From contig JAOWCC010000655.1 in NCBI GenBank assembly GCA_030867875.1, positions 13,352,269 to 13,416,268 of the forward strand: a DNA stretch of 64,000 nucleotides. Direction: 5' to 3'. This document shows positions 46,479 through 57,698 of the stretch, piece after piece; position 1 is the stretch's first letter; every line of letters starts with the position of its first letter. Both the position numbers and the translations under genes were made by a program. The notes below the pieces were generated by a model. That model had not been told where the DNA came from, did not search any database, and saw only the letters and a list, made by a program, of their open reading frames with translations. Origin of the DNA: Actinernus sp. WN-2022 (Eukaryota; Cnidaria; Anthozoa; Actiniaria; Actinernidae).

Positions 46479-46544
46479 GCGGTCACCTCCCATAACTTAA
46501 TCCCCGTGACGAGGTAATAGGTATGCAGTGAAGATATGTAACTA
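46479..46544 (+). repeat. Split repeat B2
   Basis: 66 bp, one base different from B1 (GAGG versus GAAG near its end). Right boundary of the retrotransposon. Confidence 0.9.
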
Positions 46545-47348
46545 CCAAATCCTGCGAAAGCTATAGGCAATTTTGTACACAAACCAAGGCCATTCTGAAT
46601 GTACGCTGCCGCCCCAATTATTGTTCTAATTTGAAAACCTGAGTGAATTATTGTACGTTCTTGTAAAAACGTATTAGTCGATTATGATAACAGTCTCCGT
46701 TTCTTTTGAGGACGTGTCTGGAGTTGAATCGGGAATACAGACGACTGTTGTGCCAGTCGCCTCGTTGTTATGAGAGTACGCTTTATTTGCTGCAGGAATT
46801 AAGTCTGTAGATTAATCCATTGAGTACATGTACTTTGGAATTGACTGTATGTTGTCAGTCTTTATTTACGACAACTGACGTTGAACGTGACACAGAAGCG
46901 GGAAAGTACGGTTTTCCGTGAGAAGCCGGCAATGTGAGAGGAAAAATGTATTTTATTAACTTTGGCTAGCGTTTCCTATTATATCGGGTTAACAGGAACT
47001 TTTTAACATAACCATTAAAACAAGATTTACAAAATTTTCTCTGGGAGTATATTTTTGCGGAGGAAAATTTTGCGGGAGTTTTTTTCGGCGGGAGTTTTTT
47101 TTTGCGAATCGAAGGAAATCCGCAAAATCCGCAAAAATTAACTCCCGCAAAATTAAACTCCTACACGGTAATTTTCATTTTGTCCCGACATACAACGATC
47201 TCCCGGTAAATTCCCTGAGCCTACCAATTCCCGACATTTTCTTAAGATTCCCGGTGAAGTTTAAATACCGGAAATCGATTGTAATTGAGAATGTAATTGT
47301 AAATGCTAATTGTGATTTTGAACCGGCTGCTTGACTATCGAAGCTAAT
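46545..47348. other. Non-coding, nothing recognised
   Basis: No gene. GGGAGTTTTTT and CGCAAAAT phrases near 47050-47170 form a small degraded foldback. Confidence 0.45.
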
Positions 47349-47716
47349 GGAAGAACCCCGGGGGGGGGGGGGGGGGGGGGGGACTCTCCATAACAGTAGA
47401 CGGGGGTGATCGTTCTATCCCTTTGGGTATAAAATTCTACCATCTGCTATCCCTTAGGGGTGTTCAAAGAGTCTGCTATCCCTTAGGGGGTCTCACGCTA
47501 ATGGTGGCCCGGAACTTATATTACAGTAAACCACACAGTCAACTGAAACTGATCGCTTAATACTTCCGGCTTTATTGTCGGTAACAAATACAAAATTATT
47601 ATCACAAGTATAAATGTCAAATTAGACAAAGGGTCCATCAACCAATGAAAACGGGCATTGTTCTTAGTGATGCTGAACAGGAAATCTTGACTGTTTATGG
47701 GAGTAAACCGCAGCAT

Positions 47717-48222
47717 CTAAGCATCTGATCGTGCGCGAATCCCAATTATTGTGAGTTCCCTCTTCAACGCTTGGACCTTGCTCTTGGTCGCTTTTATCAA
47801 TACTTCGACTGGAACGTTGATCCCACCACCTACACGCCAGCGCCCGCTCTGGTCGTTGAATGGTTCACCCGTGACTGTGCTGCAAAGTGATTAAAAGTCT
47901 AAGGTAAGTAATATTAAATCAACATGCAAATAACCATAGAATCAGTCAGTACTGAAACCTACCACTCCAAGCCATCTCTTAAGCGCCATAGTGGGGTAAC
48001 AAGGCCTTTTTCGAGGTTCCCTAGCTGTCCGCGACCATTTGTTACTTTGAACGCTCTACCTCGAGACCCAATCTTTTTGTGAGCATAAAAAACTTCTCCA
48101 ATATCCACTTCAAACGGGCACTCTTGGTAGCCTTTGACGACACAGCTTATTCTTAAGCCCATGCTCTCGCTATTTTTGTCATCTTGCTCAAATAATTGAG
48201 ATTTCTGCTCTGCCCCTGCCAT
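47717..48222 (-). CDS. HIRAN-like small protein, two exons
   Basis: Exon 1 (48222-47963) starts at ATG and ends at a GTAGGT donor. Exon 2 (47879-47717) follows a CTTTGCAG acceptor and ends at TAG. The 83-bp intron removal gives one open frame of 140 codons with matched phase. Core: CVVKGYQECPFEVDIGEVFY, a KKIGSRGRAFKV strand pair, GRGQLGNLEKGLVTPLWRL, then INVPVEVLIKATK. The GE--y...AF-V....G-LG-L pattern resembles the HIRAN fold, known for binding 3' DNA ends in HLTF/Rad5-type repair proteins; length is right for that domain alone. It is fired divergently from the transposase gene within the same element, so it may help end recognition or repair. HIRAN assignment is by eye. Confidence 0.5.
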
Positions 48223-48448
48223 TTTGCAAATCCTCTTGATGCGTGTAATCTAAAAGATGTTTTAATTATGCATGAGTGGAGTGTTGAGATAGGCCACACG
48301 TGGTATTGCCATGCGACACCATTACGCGCGACACAAAAGGCATGTAGGCACCCAGGGGGGAAGGGGGGGGGGGGGGGGGGGGGGGGGTTGGAGTAGGCTC
48401 TCCCTTTCATTATCAAATTGACTCGTTTGCCTAAAAAAGTGTTTAAAA
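48223..48448. promoter_or_regulatory. Divergent promoter region of the 7.1-kb element
   Basis: 226 bp separate the two opposed start codons. It holds a G-run (about 48354-48388) that could form a quadruplex; no TATA box is clear. Confidence 0.35.
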
Positions 48449-51400
48449 ATGTTCCTTTTCAACAGAATTGTAATGGGGGTCGATAAAAGAGGCGTATCGC
48501 GAGGAAAGTGTAATGCATGCAAGTCACCAGAGATATGTGATGAATTCGTAATCGGGAGTACTATGGTATGTGAGTACTGCTTGCACTCACCAGTTCAGCA
48601 TGATCTGCTTGAACCATCACCGAAACGTAGAAAAACGTCGGAAGAAGAGAAAAAAGATAATTGTGTTATTGCCGAAGACAACCAAGACAACACTCAGGGG
48701 CCCGCTCAGGAACCCGCCCAGGAACCCGCTCAGGATCCAGCTCAGGAACCGGACATCATTTTCTTGAATGTGGTGACAAACGAGTCTGAGGAAACGGCTT
48801 CAGCAACAGCAGCGGATGAAATTGCATTAGAAACAAGTTATTCGGTAAGTAGAACAAAATGATCTGCCACATATTTTAAAATGCATTGGCGATACTCACG
48901 CACTTTATTCAGGTTATTAGCAAGATTGAAATCATTGTCAACGGAGTACTGAAAATTCGACAATAACGCCAGGGAGGGCTTTTAAATGGTTGCTATGAAT
49001 AGAGTGGGGGGATTACGGAATTGCATTGTATTTCCTTTTTTTTCTTTAGCGCTTAGTACAATAGCACTGATATGGATATTTCTTATCAAGATTTTGTTTC
49101 GGGCTAAATGTATAATTTATAATGAGAAGAGGTGAGAGCGCGGTCAAAAATTTTGGGATTTGCGCATCACGTTTGTGAGTTATGAGGGTTTTAAAATCAC
49201 GATATGCTAATAAGATGACGTCAAAGTAGGCATCATTTATTATACAAAAACGGCCCTTGTACAAATTATGAATAATTTTAACTTGAAAAACTATTTAACT
49301 GTCTATAGAAATGATTTTGTATACGTATTTTCCTTATTTCGGATAAGTGTACTACTCTGAAACAATCAAAGAAGTTGTAGCGAAGCCTACTTTGACGTCA
49401 TCTTATTAGCATATCGTGAATTAAAAAACTCCATAACTCACAAACGTGATGCTCAAATCCCAAGATATTGAAACCTGTTGATAATCAATTTATATATAAT
49501 CGATTTTCGTAATAAACTCACAGGGGTGATATGCACTTTAAGCAATACAATAAAAGAGTTCTAATATGACTATTTCTTTTATCCCGTTAGGCTGAATTTG
49601 AATGGCTCTTCGAGTCGTGTCAAGAGCTGTCAGTAGAGCACGAAAGGCTGTATTCTGTACCTTGTGCATTCGAAATGCAAACAGATACAGACAACCCAAT
49701 TATGATCCACTGCCCAATCTGCGATGTTATGATAGCCGCTGGGCCCAAGAAACAGCGGTTAAGTAATATACGTCGGCATTTAACGAATTCATCATCCCAC
49801 CAGTCTAAAGTAATATCTTCAAAAGGTAGGGATAATATATCATCCGAAAGTGTCGCCAACCTGGAGATAGAGGAGGCTTGTAAACTGAAGTTTATCGCAG
49901 AAGCTGCACCTGGCGTATTTAAGCGGAGGGGGGACGTTTTTATTTGCAACTATTGCGTCGGTCCGAACAAAACCCTCTTCGTGCAACCAGAACACGGTTC
50001 CTTGGAGAACAATGCAAAGTCCCATCTTAACTCAAAACAGCATATTGCAGCAGTGAAAGGGGGCAAAAAACAAGGCACTCTTGATGCAATGTTTGGCACC
50101 ACCCCACGGCAATCGTCGGCAACCGCTACCGACAGTAAATGACCGGTGCAAATACCGTGCTTAGGATTCTACCTTGACAACATCAAGTATGGCAACAAAC
50201 AAATTAACCCCAAACTTTTACTTGCCGATAGTCATGTGTCGTTGGAGGATGGGAAACTACTGTGGTATGCAGAACCAAACTTCCAGCGGGAAAGTTTAAA
50301 AGGAACTTTTCGCCATGTAAATTGCAAGAGGATTATAAATAAGGATTCAACTAGTGATGGAATTTGCGTGGCATGCAAAACTATCCCCAAAATTGATTCA
50401 TTTAGGTTAAAGTTGCAAAGACGAAATAAACAGGGTGAATCTACTTCGGAAACGACAAAATATGCCTATCTCTCGAGAGATGAGGTCTTGAATAAACTAA
50501 AGGAAGCAAAGGAACAAATTTCATGCTTTAGATCTAAAGTGTTTTTACTTGGCAGCAATTTAGCGCGCCTGAGACAGAAAGCTTCTTCTCTGCGAGACAC
50601 AGTCAAGGAATTTAGTAGAAGGGGGGACATCAAGGCTATAAGCTATAATATAGCCAAGGCCTTCGATGAGGGGAAGTTAAAGGAAAAACAAGGACTTGTC
50701 GACATTCTTAGCACAATTTCACGAAACCTTAGGAAGAAGAAAGAGGGAAAGCGATACAGCAGCTCAACGAAAGATTTCTATGAGGTCTTGCTGACGATGG
50801 GGGGGCCCCGTTTGTGCGACTTTGTGGCGCAAAATCTGGACGGCCCGCATATACACTCGACAATGGTGTGGCGGAAAGAAGGAACAATCGTGTATGTCTT
50901 GGGAGGCCACATGGAAAACATCAAGGCTATCGCAGACCTTTACAAGAAAGCAAAGGAGAATATGGACATTAAAACAGATGTTCCCTATATCAAAGCCGAG
51001 GATGAGACCGCTATTATCCCACGACCTGAGTATCGTGCAGAGAGTGATGAGGTGTGGGGATTTTGTGGAAAAAAGGGGGACGGCCACATCTGCGAGGAGA
51101 ATTTTGTTGTTAGCGTTGGTGATGATGACCATGCGTATGAACGTCTGGTCGAAGCTTTTGCGACTTGCCAAGTCGCAACTCATTCAAGGGTCATCATGAT
51201 AAACCCCCTACACAGATGCCTCCCTAGAGTCGTTCTCCTACTCCAGGCAAATTGCAACCGCTTCACCCACAACGAAGTATTGCATCAATGGCTCACCCTC
51301 GACACTCTCTCTGAGAGCATCCTCGATCCTGTTCTCGGGCCTGGGATTGGTCACGCGTCTGATGGCGATACTCGGCGGCGAAAGCTCATGCTAAATCAGG

Positions 51401-53349
51401 CAATGTCCGGAAACCAACACCGCTACCGCCCAGTATCTGTCGAGCTCGGATTTATAATGTCAGCTAGGATAGAACTGTCTCCAGCGGGAAAAAGAATCGT
51501 CAAAGATCTATACGACCAGGACAGTATCCATAACGATAAGAAAATCATCAACCCCCTGGATCACCCCACTCGAGTACTGAGGCTTGGTCGCTACTCCGCC
51601 CACATGAACCATCTGCGTCTTGTGATGACAACCTTCCCCCCCTCCATTCATGGGTTGCGCGCAGATGATGTGTCACGCAAAGACCGCCAGAAATGGGAAG
51701 TCGTTCAGCGACTGAAGTTTTTGTCAGTACAAAAGTGTCTACTTGACATCGTTGACGGGAACAATGGTGCTACCAAGGACATTTCAGTTTATGGTACATG
51801 GGCCTTCTTGTACGTCGCCTGGCACTATACTGAACTATTCTTTAGCCTTCATGCCTCCCTTCGAGAACGCGTAAAGTATGCTGCCTTTGTTGTTATCTTC
51901 TTCAGTTTATGGCGCAACTGGGTCATTCTCACTGATGGCTTAACCCTTAAGGAAAATTTCCTTACAAGGGAATGCTTTCAAGACGTCCTTCTTTCATGTC
52001 ACTTCGCCGTTATCCTGATATCGTATTTCCGTGACGAGTACCCAGACCTCGAATGCCCCTTAGATCTGACGGGAACGGATTGTTGTGAGCGGTATTTTTC
52101 CGAAAATGGAAGTTTTGTGAAGAACCGCCATAACTACACGTTTCTGGATATGCATACCAGCCTTGGTTATATGAACAGGCTGCAAGTAATCAAGGCTACG
52201 AACCCCGATATCAAGTTCCCAAATCGCAAACACAACAATGACTTTATCTGGGATAAGCAGTTCCAACAAGATCAAAGGAAACGTGTTTGTGATTTGAGGG
52301 ACTACCCTTCTGCTGGGCAGGTGATATGTGCATGGGAGGAAGGCGTTGTTATGGCAAAGGATCTTGCCAGGCAACTAGGCATGCATCCTGATGACGAGAG
52401 AGAAGAGGGCGATGACGACGACGATGACGATGACAACAAGTGGTTCCATAAACCAATGGGACACGTAGATTTCAAAAAGTCGTTACAGGGGATGCTAACA
52501 GAAGATCAACAGGAAGTGCTCAGAAGAAATGCGTTGGGTGTTGATAGTGAAGAAAATGGGAGCTGCGACGATGAGGAGCCTCCCTCTTGTAGCTCAGAGG
52601 CGCATGTCGACGAAGGTAACTCGCACGATATTGGGGTTGAGGACATTAGGCACATTGTGAATCCCCTATTAGATAACATCAACCATCCAAGTTCGAAAAG
52701 TAGTCCAACTATGCTTGTTCCTGGTGTTGGAAGCCGATACAAGAGCACCGTGATTGCAGAGCTCAGGAGCAATCCTGACCTATCTACGGACCGTCTTAAA
52801 CGGATAAGAACTGCAGCTGCTTTATCGAACGCGCAAACAGATGCTTCCCCTGCTGAAGATTCATTTGGTCTTTTTGATGATTGTGCTTTTTACGATTCTG
52901 AGTGCGCATCCGGGTTTTTACTAGGAAAGGTACAAAGAATTCGTAAACAAGGCAGCAGAGGTCTCGTAGAGTATGTTCGCCCCGTAAGTCTAAATGACAG
53001 GCCAAATGGGATTGAAGTACTGGTCACCAAGTATCTGGTTACAGAAACTGATGTCTACTCTCACACAGAAACATTTGTTTCAATGCCCCTTGAGTCCCTT
53101 ATTTGCAAGGTCAATTTGCTAGTTACGAACGATGGAAACACCTTCCAAGTGAGTCCGAGGGACGTCCTAATAGTACAGGGTTTTTTAAAATCAATAGAAG
53201 TACGTCCGAGGTCGTCCGCCCCGCCATCTGCAGGTACATCAGTATCACGATGCCAGAATAGAGAGGGCATGGAAGATGAAGGAAGGCGAGTAGACACTGT
53301 AACAACCTCGAGTGGACGCCGGAGTCGTCGTGTCAGCTATCTATTCTAG
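48449..53349 (+). pseudogene. Large zinc-finger putative DDE transposase, one in-frame TGA
   Basis: Exon 1 (48449-48844, 132 codons) ends before GTAAGT. Exon 2 starts at 49591 after ATCCCGTTAG, same phase, and runs to TAG at 53347-53349. Total 1,384 codons before the stop, with one TGA at 50140-50142. Features: a Cys4 finger (CNACKSPEIC...CEYC), PAQEPAQEPAQDPAQEP repeats, two BED/C2H2-like fingers (CPICDVMIAAG...; CNYCVGPN...HLNSKQH), a coiled coil, then an RNase H-like region. Candidate catalytic acids are Asp in KAEDETAI (51001), Asp in GHASDGDTRRRKLM (51361) and Glu in DCCERYFSENG (52087). A poly-Asp linker (about 52410-52435) and a C-terminal beta-rich domain follow. No ATG follows the TGA until far inside, so the downstream half needs readthrough or an unmutated allele. 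Confidence 0.7.
49055..49510. mobile_element. Foldback MITE in the transposase intron
   Basis: Arms of about 95 bp at 49150-49235 and 49384-49475 are inverted (GCATCACGTTTGTGAGTTAT / ATAACTCACAAACGTGATGC). Each arm includes ATGACGTCA and ATATGCTAATAAG. It explains the 746-bp length of the intron. The outer limits are approximate. Confidence 0.7.
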
Positions 53350-54451
53350 ATAGATTCGATTGCAACAGTTTCCGTGATGTTACAACACACGCTAGAGTTG
53401 GAGCATTATAATTGGGTTACGAGTGTCTGAGATAATTGCATAATTGTTTTGTGCTTAAAATAGAACTGATTACATTTACATTTCCACACACAATCGAATA
53501 GCCAATCTCATACAATGGCGTTTTACGTATTTTTGACTCCATAAATTTAAAACATCTCAGTCAAACAAAAGCAAAAGTGAGCCAGTTTTCACAGTATCAA
53601 CTTGAACGTCATTGACTAACAGCGGCGTTTGTGGGAAAATATGACTGATCTCTCTTCTATTTTAAATACAAAACAATGGCACGTTATCTCCCCTGCACAT
53701 AGCTATATAGATGCTACTAGTAATGGGCCCTAGAGGTTATTAGATCACCGAAATCGTTGATTACTTAATGTACATAATGTATATAACTAAAAGTACGTGT
53801 GTCCGATCCCATAAGCAAAGATCTGAAAAATACGCAAAAGAAAGCAAAATATTGATAGAAATGTTAATGAAAATATTTTGTTTGATGAGTCAGATCGTGG
53901 AAAAAATGAAGGGAGCACGCAATGCTAATTGGATCGGACACGGTTTTTAAGGCTTAGATTTTTTACCCTGCATCAAAGTAAGATTAGTTTGATATCAGGA
54001 TTAATCAATATGCTCATGTCATAGATTAACTATGTTGCGCATCATCCATAGCGAAGATATCTTGGGGATATCTTACCATTTTTTATGCCGATTGTTATTG
54101 TTTGATAAAAGAAGGACAATTGTTTCTGTTAAGGACAATGGATCATCCTATCCAAAAAAAAGCCGGACTTGAAGACTGGATGACAGCACTCTCAACAGTC
54201 ACCAGAAAAGAGATGCGCTCGATGGCGGTGTCTTAAGGACCGTAATAAAATTCAGGAAAACTGAAAATGTGTTTGTTTTATTGCTATCTCTTAGGGTTAA
54301 AAATTTCTTCGACCACACCCAATGTGCTATCTCTTAGGGGTAAATTTGCTGTTGACCACACCCAATGTGCTATCCCTTACGGTTAAAATTGATTTTGCCG
54401 ACGATCACCCCCGTCTACTGTTATGGAGAGTCCCCCCCCCGGGGGAAGAAC

Positions 54452-55330
54452 ATTATTTGCTGCTCACCATCTTGATAACAGGAAAAATTTTGCTCTTTGG
54501 AAACTGATAGTTCCCACAGAGTTAGAAAGAGTTCGCCTACACTTCAACAAAATCATGATTACACAAGGATCGCATACCCAGAAATGCATTAAAGACAGTT
54601 GAACGTAGTTAGATCCGATTCCACCTCGTGTAATGTCATGTGACGATCAGATCCGTGCAAAGCAGTGTGGGTAAGAAAAGGAAATCGAGATTTGGACCCG
54701 CTTACAGATTAGAACTGCTGCCTTGCTCGCTCGCTTCAGGCTCGCTCGCTGCGGTAGCAACAAGTCGGTCGGATACTGCATGGACCCGCTGTACGATACT
54801 GGCAACCTCAGGAGCTTTGCAATAATTCCTATAATTCTCAAATTATTAGAGTAAAGTGTTCAGCCTTTGTACATCTTTTTGGTAACTAAACGGACAGTCG
54901 CTGGACAAAATGTCACATTCATAACTGTTACGAGGACAGAGAGAACCTGAACTGGTCGGATAATGGGCCACATACTGTACTGTGATAATAGACGACGGGC
55001 ATTTGAAAACACAAGAAAATGTCGAAAGAAAAAGAGTACGTTCAAAACAATAAAACCCTCAGTGTTACACATACTATGATAAAACATGGCTTTTTTAGCG
55101 AATCAGAGCGCGCCCGTACCATCGTATCTATATTATAAATGCGTATTTATAAATATAAATTTACTTGTCATTTATACGCTACGCGAACATCAACATTAAC
55201 TAAACTTGTATCTCATTCGTGCGCGCTCGAACTTTTCTCAAATTTACGAAAATAACATCCGACGTTTCTAGATTTTCTACGCCCACTTCCCTGTAATTAA
55301 AACTCAAACGAACGAGAATACAGGCCCGAG
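54452..55330. other. Non-coding, includes an inverted LINE leader copy
   Basis: At 54598-54662 the minus strand matches the leader of the LINE at 32318-32392 (TTTGCACGGATCTGATCGTC, ATTACACGAGG, ACTACGTTCAAC). Nothing else is recognised. Confidence 0.55.
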
Positions 55331-55333
55331 ACC

Positions 55334-56300
55334 AGTTTGACCACCGAGACCACTCTGACCACCGAGACCACTCTGACCACCGTGACCACTCTGACCACCG
55401 TGACCACCGTGACCACCGAGACCACTCTGAGACAGCCCCACCGAGACCACTCTGACCACCGAGACCACTGGGGCTACCGAGACCACTCTGACCACCGAGA
55501 TCACTCTGAGACAGCCCCACCGAGACCACTAGGGCCACCGAGACCACTCTGACCACCGAGACCACTAGGGCTACCGAGACCACTAGGGCCACCGAGACCA
55601 CTCTGACCACTCTGAGACGGCCACTCTGACCACCGAGACCACTCTGACCACCGAGACCACTCTGACCACCGAGACCACTCTGAGACGGCCACTCTGACCA
55701 CCGAGACCACTCTGACCACTAGGGCCACCGAGACCACTCTGACCACCAAGACCACTCTGAGACAGCCCCACCGAGACCACTCTGACCACCGAGACCACTA
55801 GGGCCACGGAAACCACTCAGCCCAGACCACTAGGGCCACCGAGACCACTCGGACCACCGAGACCACTCGGGCCACCGTGACCACTCTGACCACCGAGACC
55901 ACTAGGGCCACGGAGACCACTCGGGCCACCGAGACCACTCTGACCACCAAGACCACTAGGGCCACCGAGACCACTCTGACCACCGAGACCACTCTGAGAC
56001 AGCCCCACCGAGACCACTCTGACCACCGAGACCACTCTGACCACCGAGACCACTAGGGCCACGGAGACCACCGAGACCACTAGGGCCACGGAGACCACTC
56101 GGGCCACCGAGACCACTCGGGCCACCGTTTACCACTCAGACCACCGAGACCACTAGGGCCACCGAGACCACTCAGCTCAGACCACTAGGGCCACCGAGAC
56201 CACTCAGCTCAGACCACTAGGGCCACCGAGACCACTCGGATCACCGAGACCACTCGGATCACCGAGACCACTCGGATCACCGAGACCACCCTGACCAAAG
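55334..56300 (+). repeat. 18-bp minisatellite, about 1 kb
   Basis: The unit ACCACCGAGACCACTCTG varies at a few bases (AGGGCC, CGGACC, GACAGCCCC interruptions). Because 18 is divisible by three, several frames stay open and yield repeats such as SGLGGQ, VVSVVR and TETTLT. Those are by-products unless a spliced gene uses them. Confidence 0.95.
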
Positions 56301-56581
56301 AGAACTTCGGGGCCATTATAGATCACTGTCACTGACCACACTTCTGATATTTGTACTCTGACTCGCTTGCAGTAAGCTGGCACCGCTGTTTCACAGTCAC
56401 GATCCGGAAGAAACTCGATCGGTACCAGTTCGTCACAGTGGTATAACCACCTGTATGCCTCCTGATCACTTTCCTGCCAGCAATTGAGCTGCTCAAAGCT
56501 TTGCAGGTTTGCTACCGTAAAACGTAGAGCGTACGTTATTGAATTCGATTTTGGTAATAGGATTAAAAGCAGGAAAACCAA
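56204..56581 (-). CDS. Possible secreted protein running into the 18-bp repeat
   Basis: A 125-codon minus-strand frame begins with a hydrophobic stretch (MVFLLLILLPKSNSITYA) that could act as a signal peptide. It has four Cys (NCWQES, YHCDEL, DRDCE, YCKRV) in the middle and ends in SGLGDP hexapeptides encoded by the minisatellite. No family recognised. The spacing of Gly is not collagen-like. It may be a chance frame. Confidence 0.25.
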   Translation of the reverse strand: MVFLLLILLPKSNSITYALRFTVANLQSFEQLNCWQESDQEAYRWLYHCDELVPIEFLPDRDCETAVPAYCKRVRVQISEVWSVTVIYNGPEVLFGQGGLGDPSGLGDPSGLGDPSGLGGPSGLS

Positions 56582-56762
56582 TCAGAAACTCCTTTCGCAG
56601 AAGTTCGACCCGACCCGACCAAACGGACGCGGAAGACGAAAGAAAAGCACGAGGACAGATAAATTACCCGAAGAATCAGCCCGTGAATATATGCTCCGGA
56701 AAATGTCAGAGATTGGGCATGTTATTGTAGAAATACTTTTTAAGAGGAATCAAGCGGCCTAA

Positions 56763-57483
56763 TGTACAACACAATAGTTTAGCCAGTGGTAATAAGAATA
56801 TATAATTTCGAACATTCCTTTGATTTTTTCCTCTTTCTTGAACTCCAAGGACCAGATACTTGTTTTGAAGAAGACATCTACGGACAATTTTAGCGAATAT
56901 GCTTCGAATTTACGATTGTGAGAAAAGATCATAGATTCGATAGAACGCTGACAAGCCACAGAGCGAACTCCGAACTGAACTGTAAACAACGACTCCCGTG
57001 CTTAGCTACGGTTCAATGCGCATGACGATTGATGTGGTGTATGAGCTGTCAATCAAAATATGTAATGCAATCTTCCGGTAAAATGTTTCTTTTTGATATT
57101 TCTCCGTCTTGATAAAAAAAATTCGGCTCTGAAGCTATACGATAACCTTAAAGAACAGAGTATTTTTTCCTCTGACATATCTTTTGTTCATGCTATATGT
57201 TTTATTTTATCTTTGCCCTTTTGTTAGAAAATTGATTGATTGGGAAATCTCTGTTTTGTCAAAAGCTGCTTCGAGACTGGACTAATGAGAGGTTATTCCA
57301 AGTAGAAGGAGCATCCCAAATCACTGAAATACATTTCGCATACATGTTGACATTTCGTCAGTTAAGTTCACTTGGAGAGGAAAAATCCTAAACCATTCGG
57401 TCTTATTAGTAACATCAAGGCCGGAGGAAGCTGATCAAATGGGATTTACTTCGAACAACACGTGGAAATTCGTTTTTTTTAGC
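56763..57483. other. Non-coding, nothing recognised
   Basis: No supported feature. It ends in a T-rich tract and TTTTAG acceptor in front of the NACHT-like exon. Confidence 0.4.
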
Positions 57484-57690
57484 AAGAAGTGAAAGAATAC
57501 ATTGCAAAACATTTCAAGGCAAAGGAAGCTATGAAAAAAGATGTACTTGATATCATGAAGAATGAAAATCTGATCAGTTTTGCCCATAATCCTGTACTGT
57601 GTAATCTAATGTGTTGGTGCATGGAATACTACATCGAACAAGAAAGCAGTGAAGATCTTCCCGTCACGATGACTAAGCTTTATTCTTAAG
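57484..57690 (+). pseudogene. NACHT/NLR-type NTPase fragment
   Basis: After TTTTTTTTAG the frame reads VKEYIAKHFKAKEAMKKDVL, then ENLISFAHNPVLCNLMCWCM and LPVTMTKLYS, then a stop. The order (helix, HNP-LC--MC--, short gap, LP-T-T-LY) is the segment after the NACHT core in NLR-type innate-immunity NTPases, which are abundant in corals. Walker motifs are not in the window. A Penelope-like element begins nine bases further on, so the gene was probably cut by that insertion or this is an old fragment. Confidence 0.55.
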
Positions 57691-57698
57691 TTGTTAAA

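Larger units (their letters stand above)
40242..46544 (+). mobile_element. Ngaro-like tyrosine-recombinase retrotransposon with split direct repeats
   Basis: The layout is A1 (40242-40385) - ORFs - B1 (46196-46261) - A2 (46258-46401) - B2 (46479-46544). A1 and A2 are 144 bp and read as identical. B1 and B2 are 66 bp with one G/A difference. Split direct repeats of this order are the known hallmark of Ngaro/PAT-type members of the DIRS order, which integrate with a tyrosine recombinase instead of a DDE integrase. Encoded proteins: gag with a CCHC knuckle, RT/RNase H and tyrosine recombinase. Identical A repeats suggest recent insertion, yet three frameshifts are read. Confidence 0.9.
47357..54443. 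mobile_element. 7.1-kb DNA transposon with two divergent genes, superfamily unknown
   Basis: Both ends carry CCCGGG(n)ACTCTCCATAACAGTAGACGGGGGTGATCGT-type inverted repeats: at the left with a 23-G run, at the right (complement) with a shorter run. A perfect 8-bp duplication GGAAGAAC flanks them (47349-47356, 54444-54451). Subterminal copies of CTATCCCTTAGGG occur three times near the left end (47416-47490) and three times near the right end (54282-54380). The cargo is a HIRAN-like gene on the minus strand and a large putative transposase on the plus strand, with 226 bp between their starts. An 8-bp duplication fits hAT, P, Zisupton and a few others; neither the ends nor the protein match any I can name with confidence. 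Confidence 0.85.

Noticed and set aside
47344..47382. Long G-run as assembly padding rather than a transposon end
   Set aside because: A matching C-run, the shared ACTCTCC sequence and the 8-bp duplication at the other end show it is part of the inverted repeat.
50053..50164. A short intron removing the in-frame TGA
   Set aside because: Candidate donors are weak, and removing 50053-50164 changes the frame; no phase-consistent donor and acceptor pair was found.
55200..56125. Valine/serine and glycine-rich frames resembling collagen or silk
   Set aside because: Products of the 18-bp array. Glycine spacing is not every third residue, and the frames overlap on both strands.
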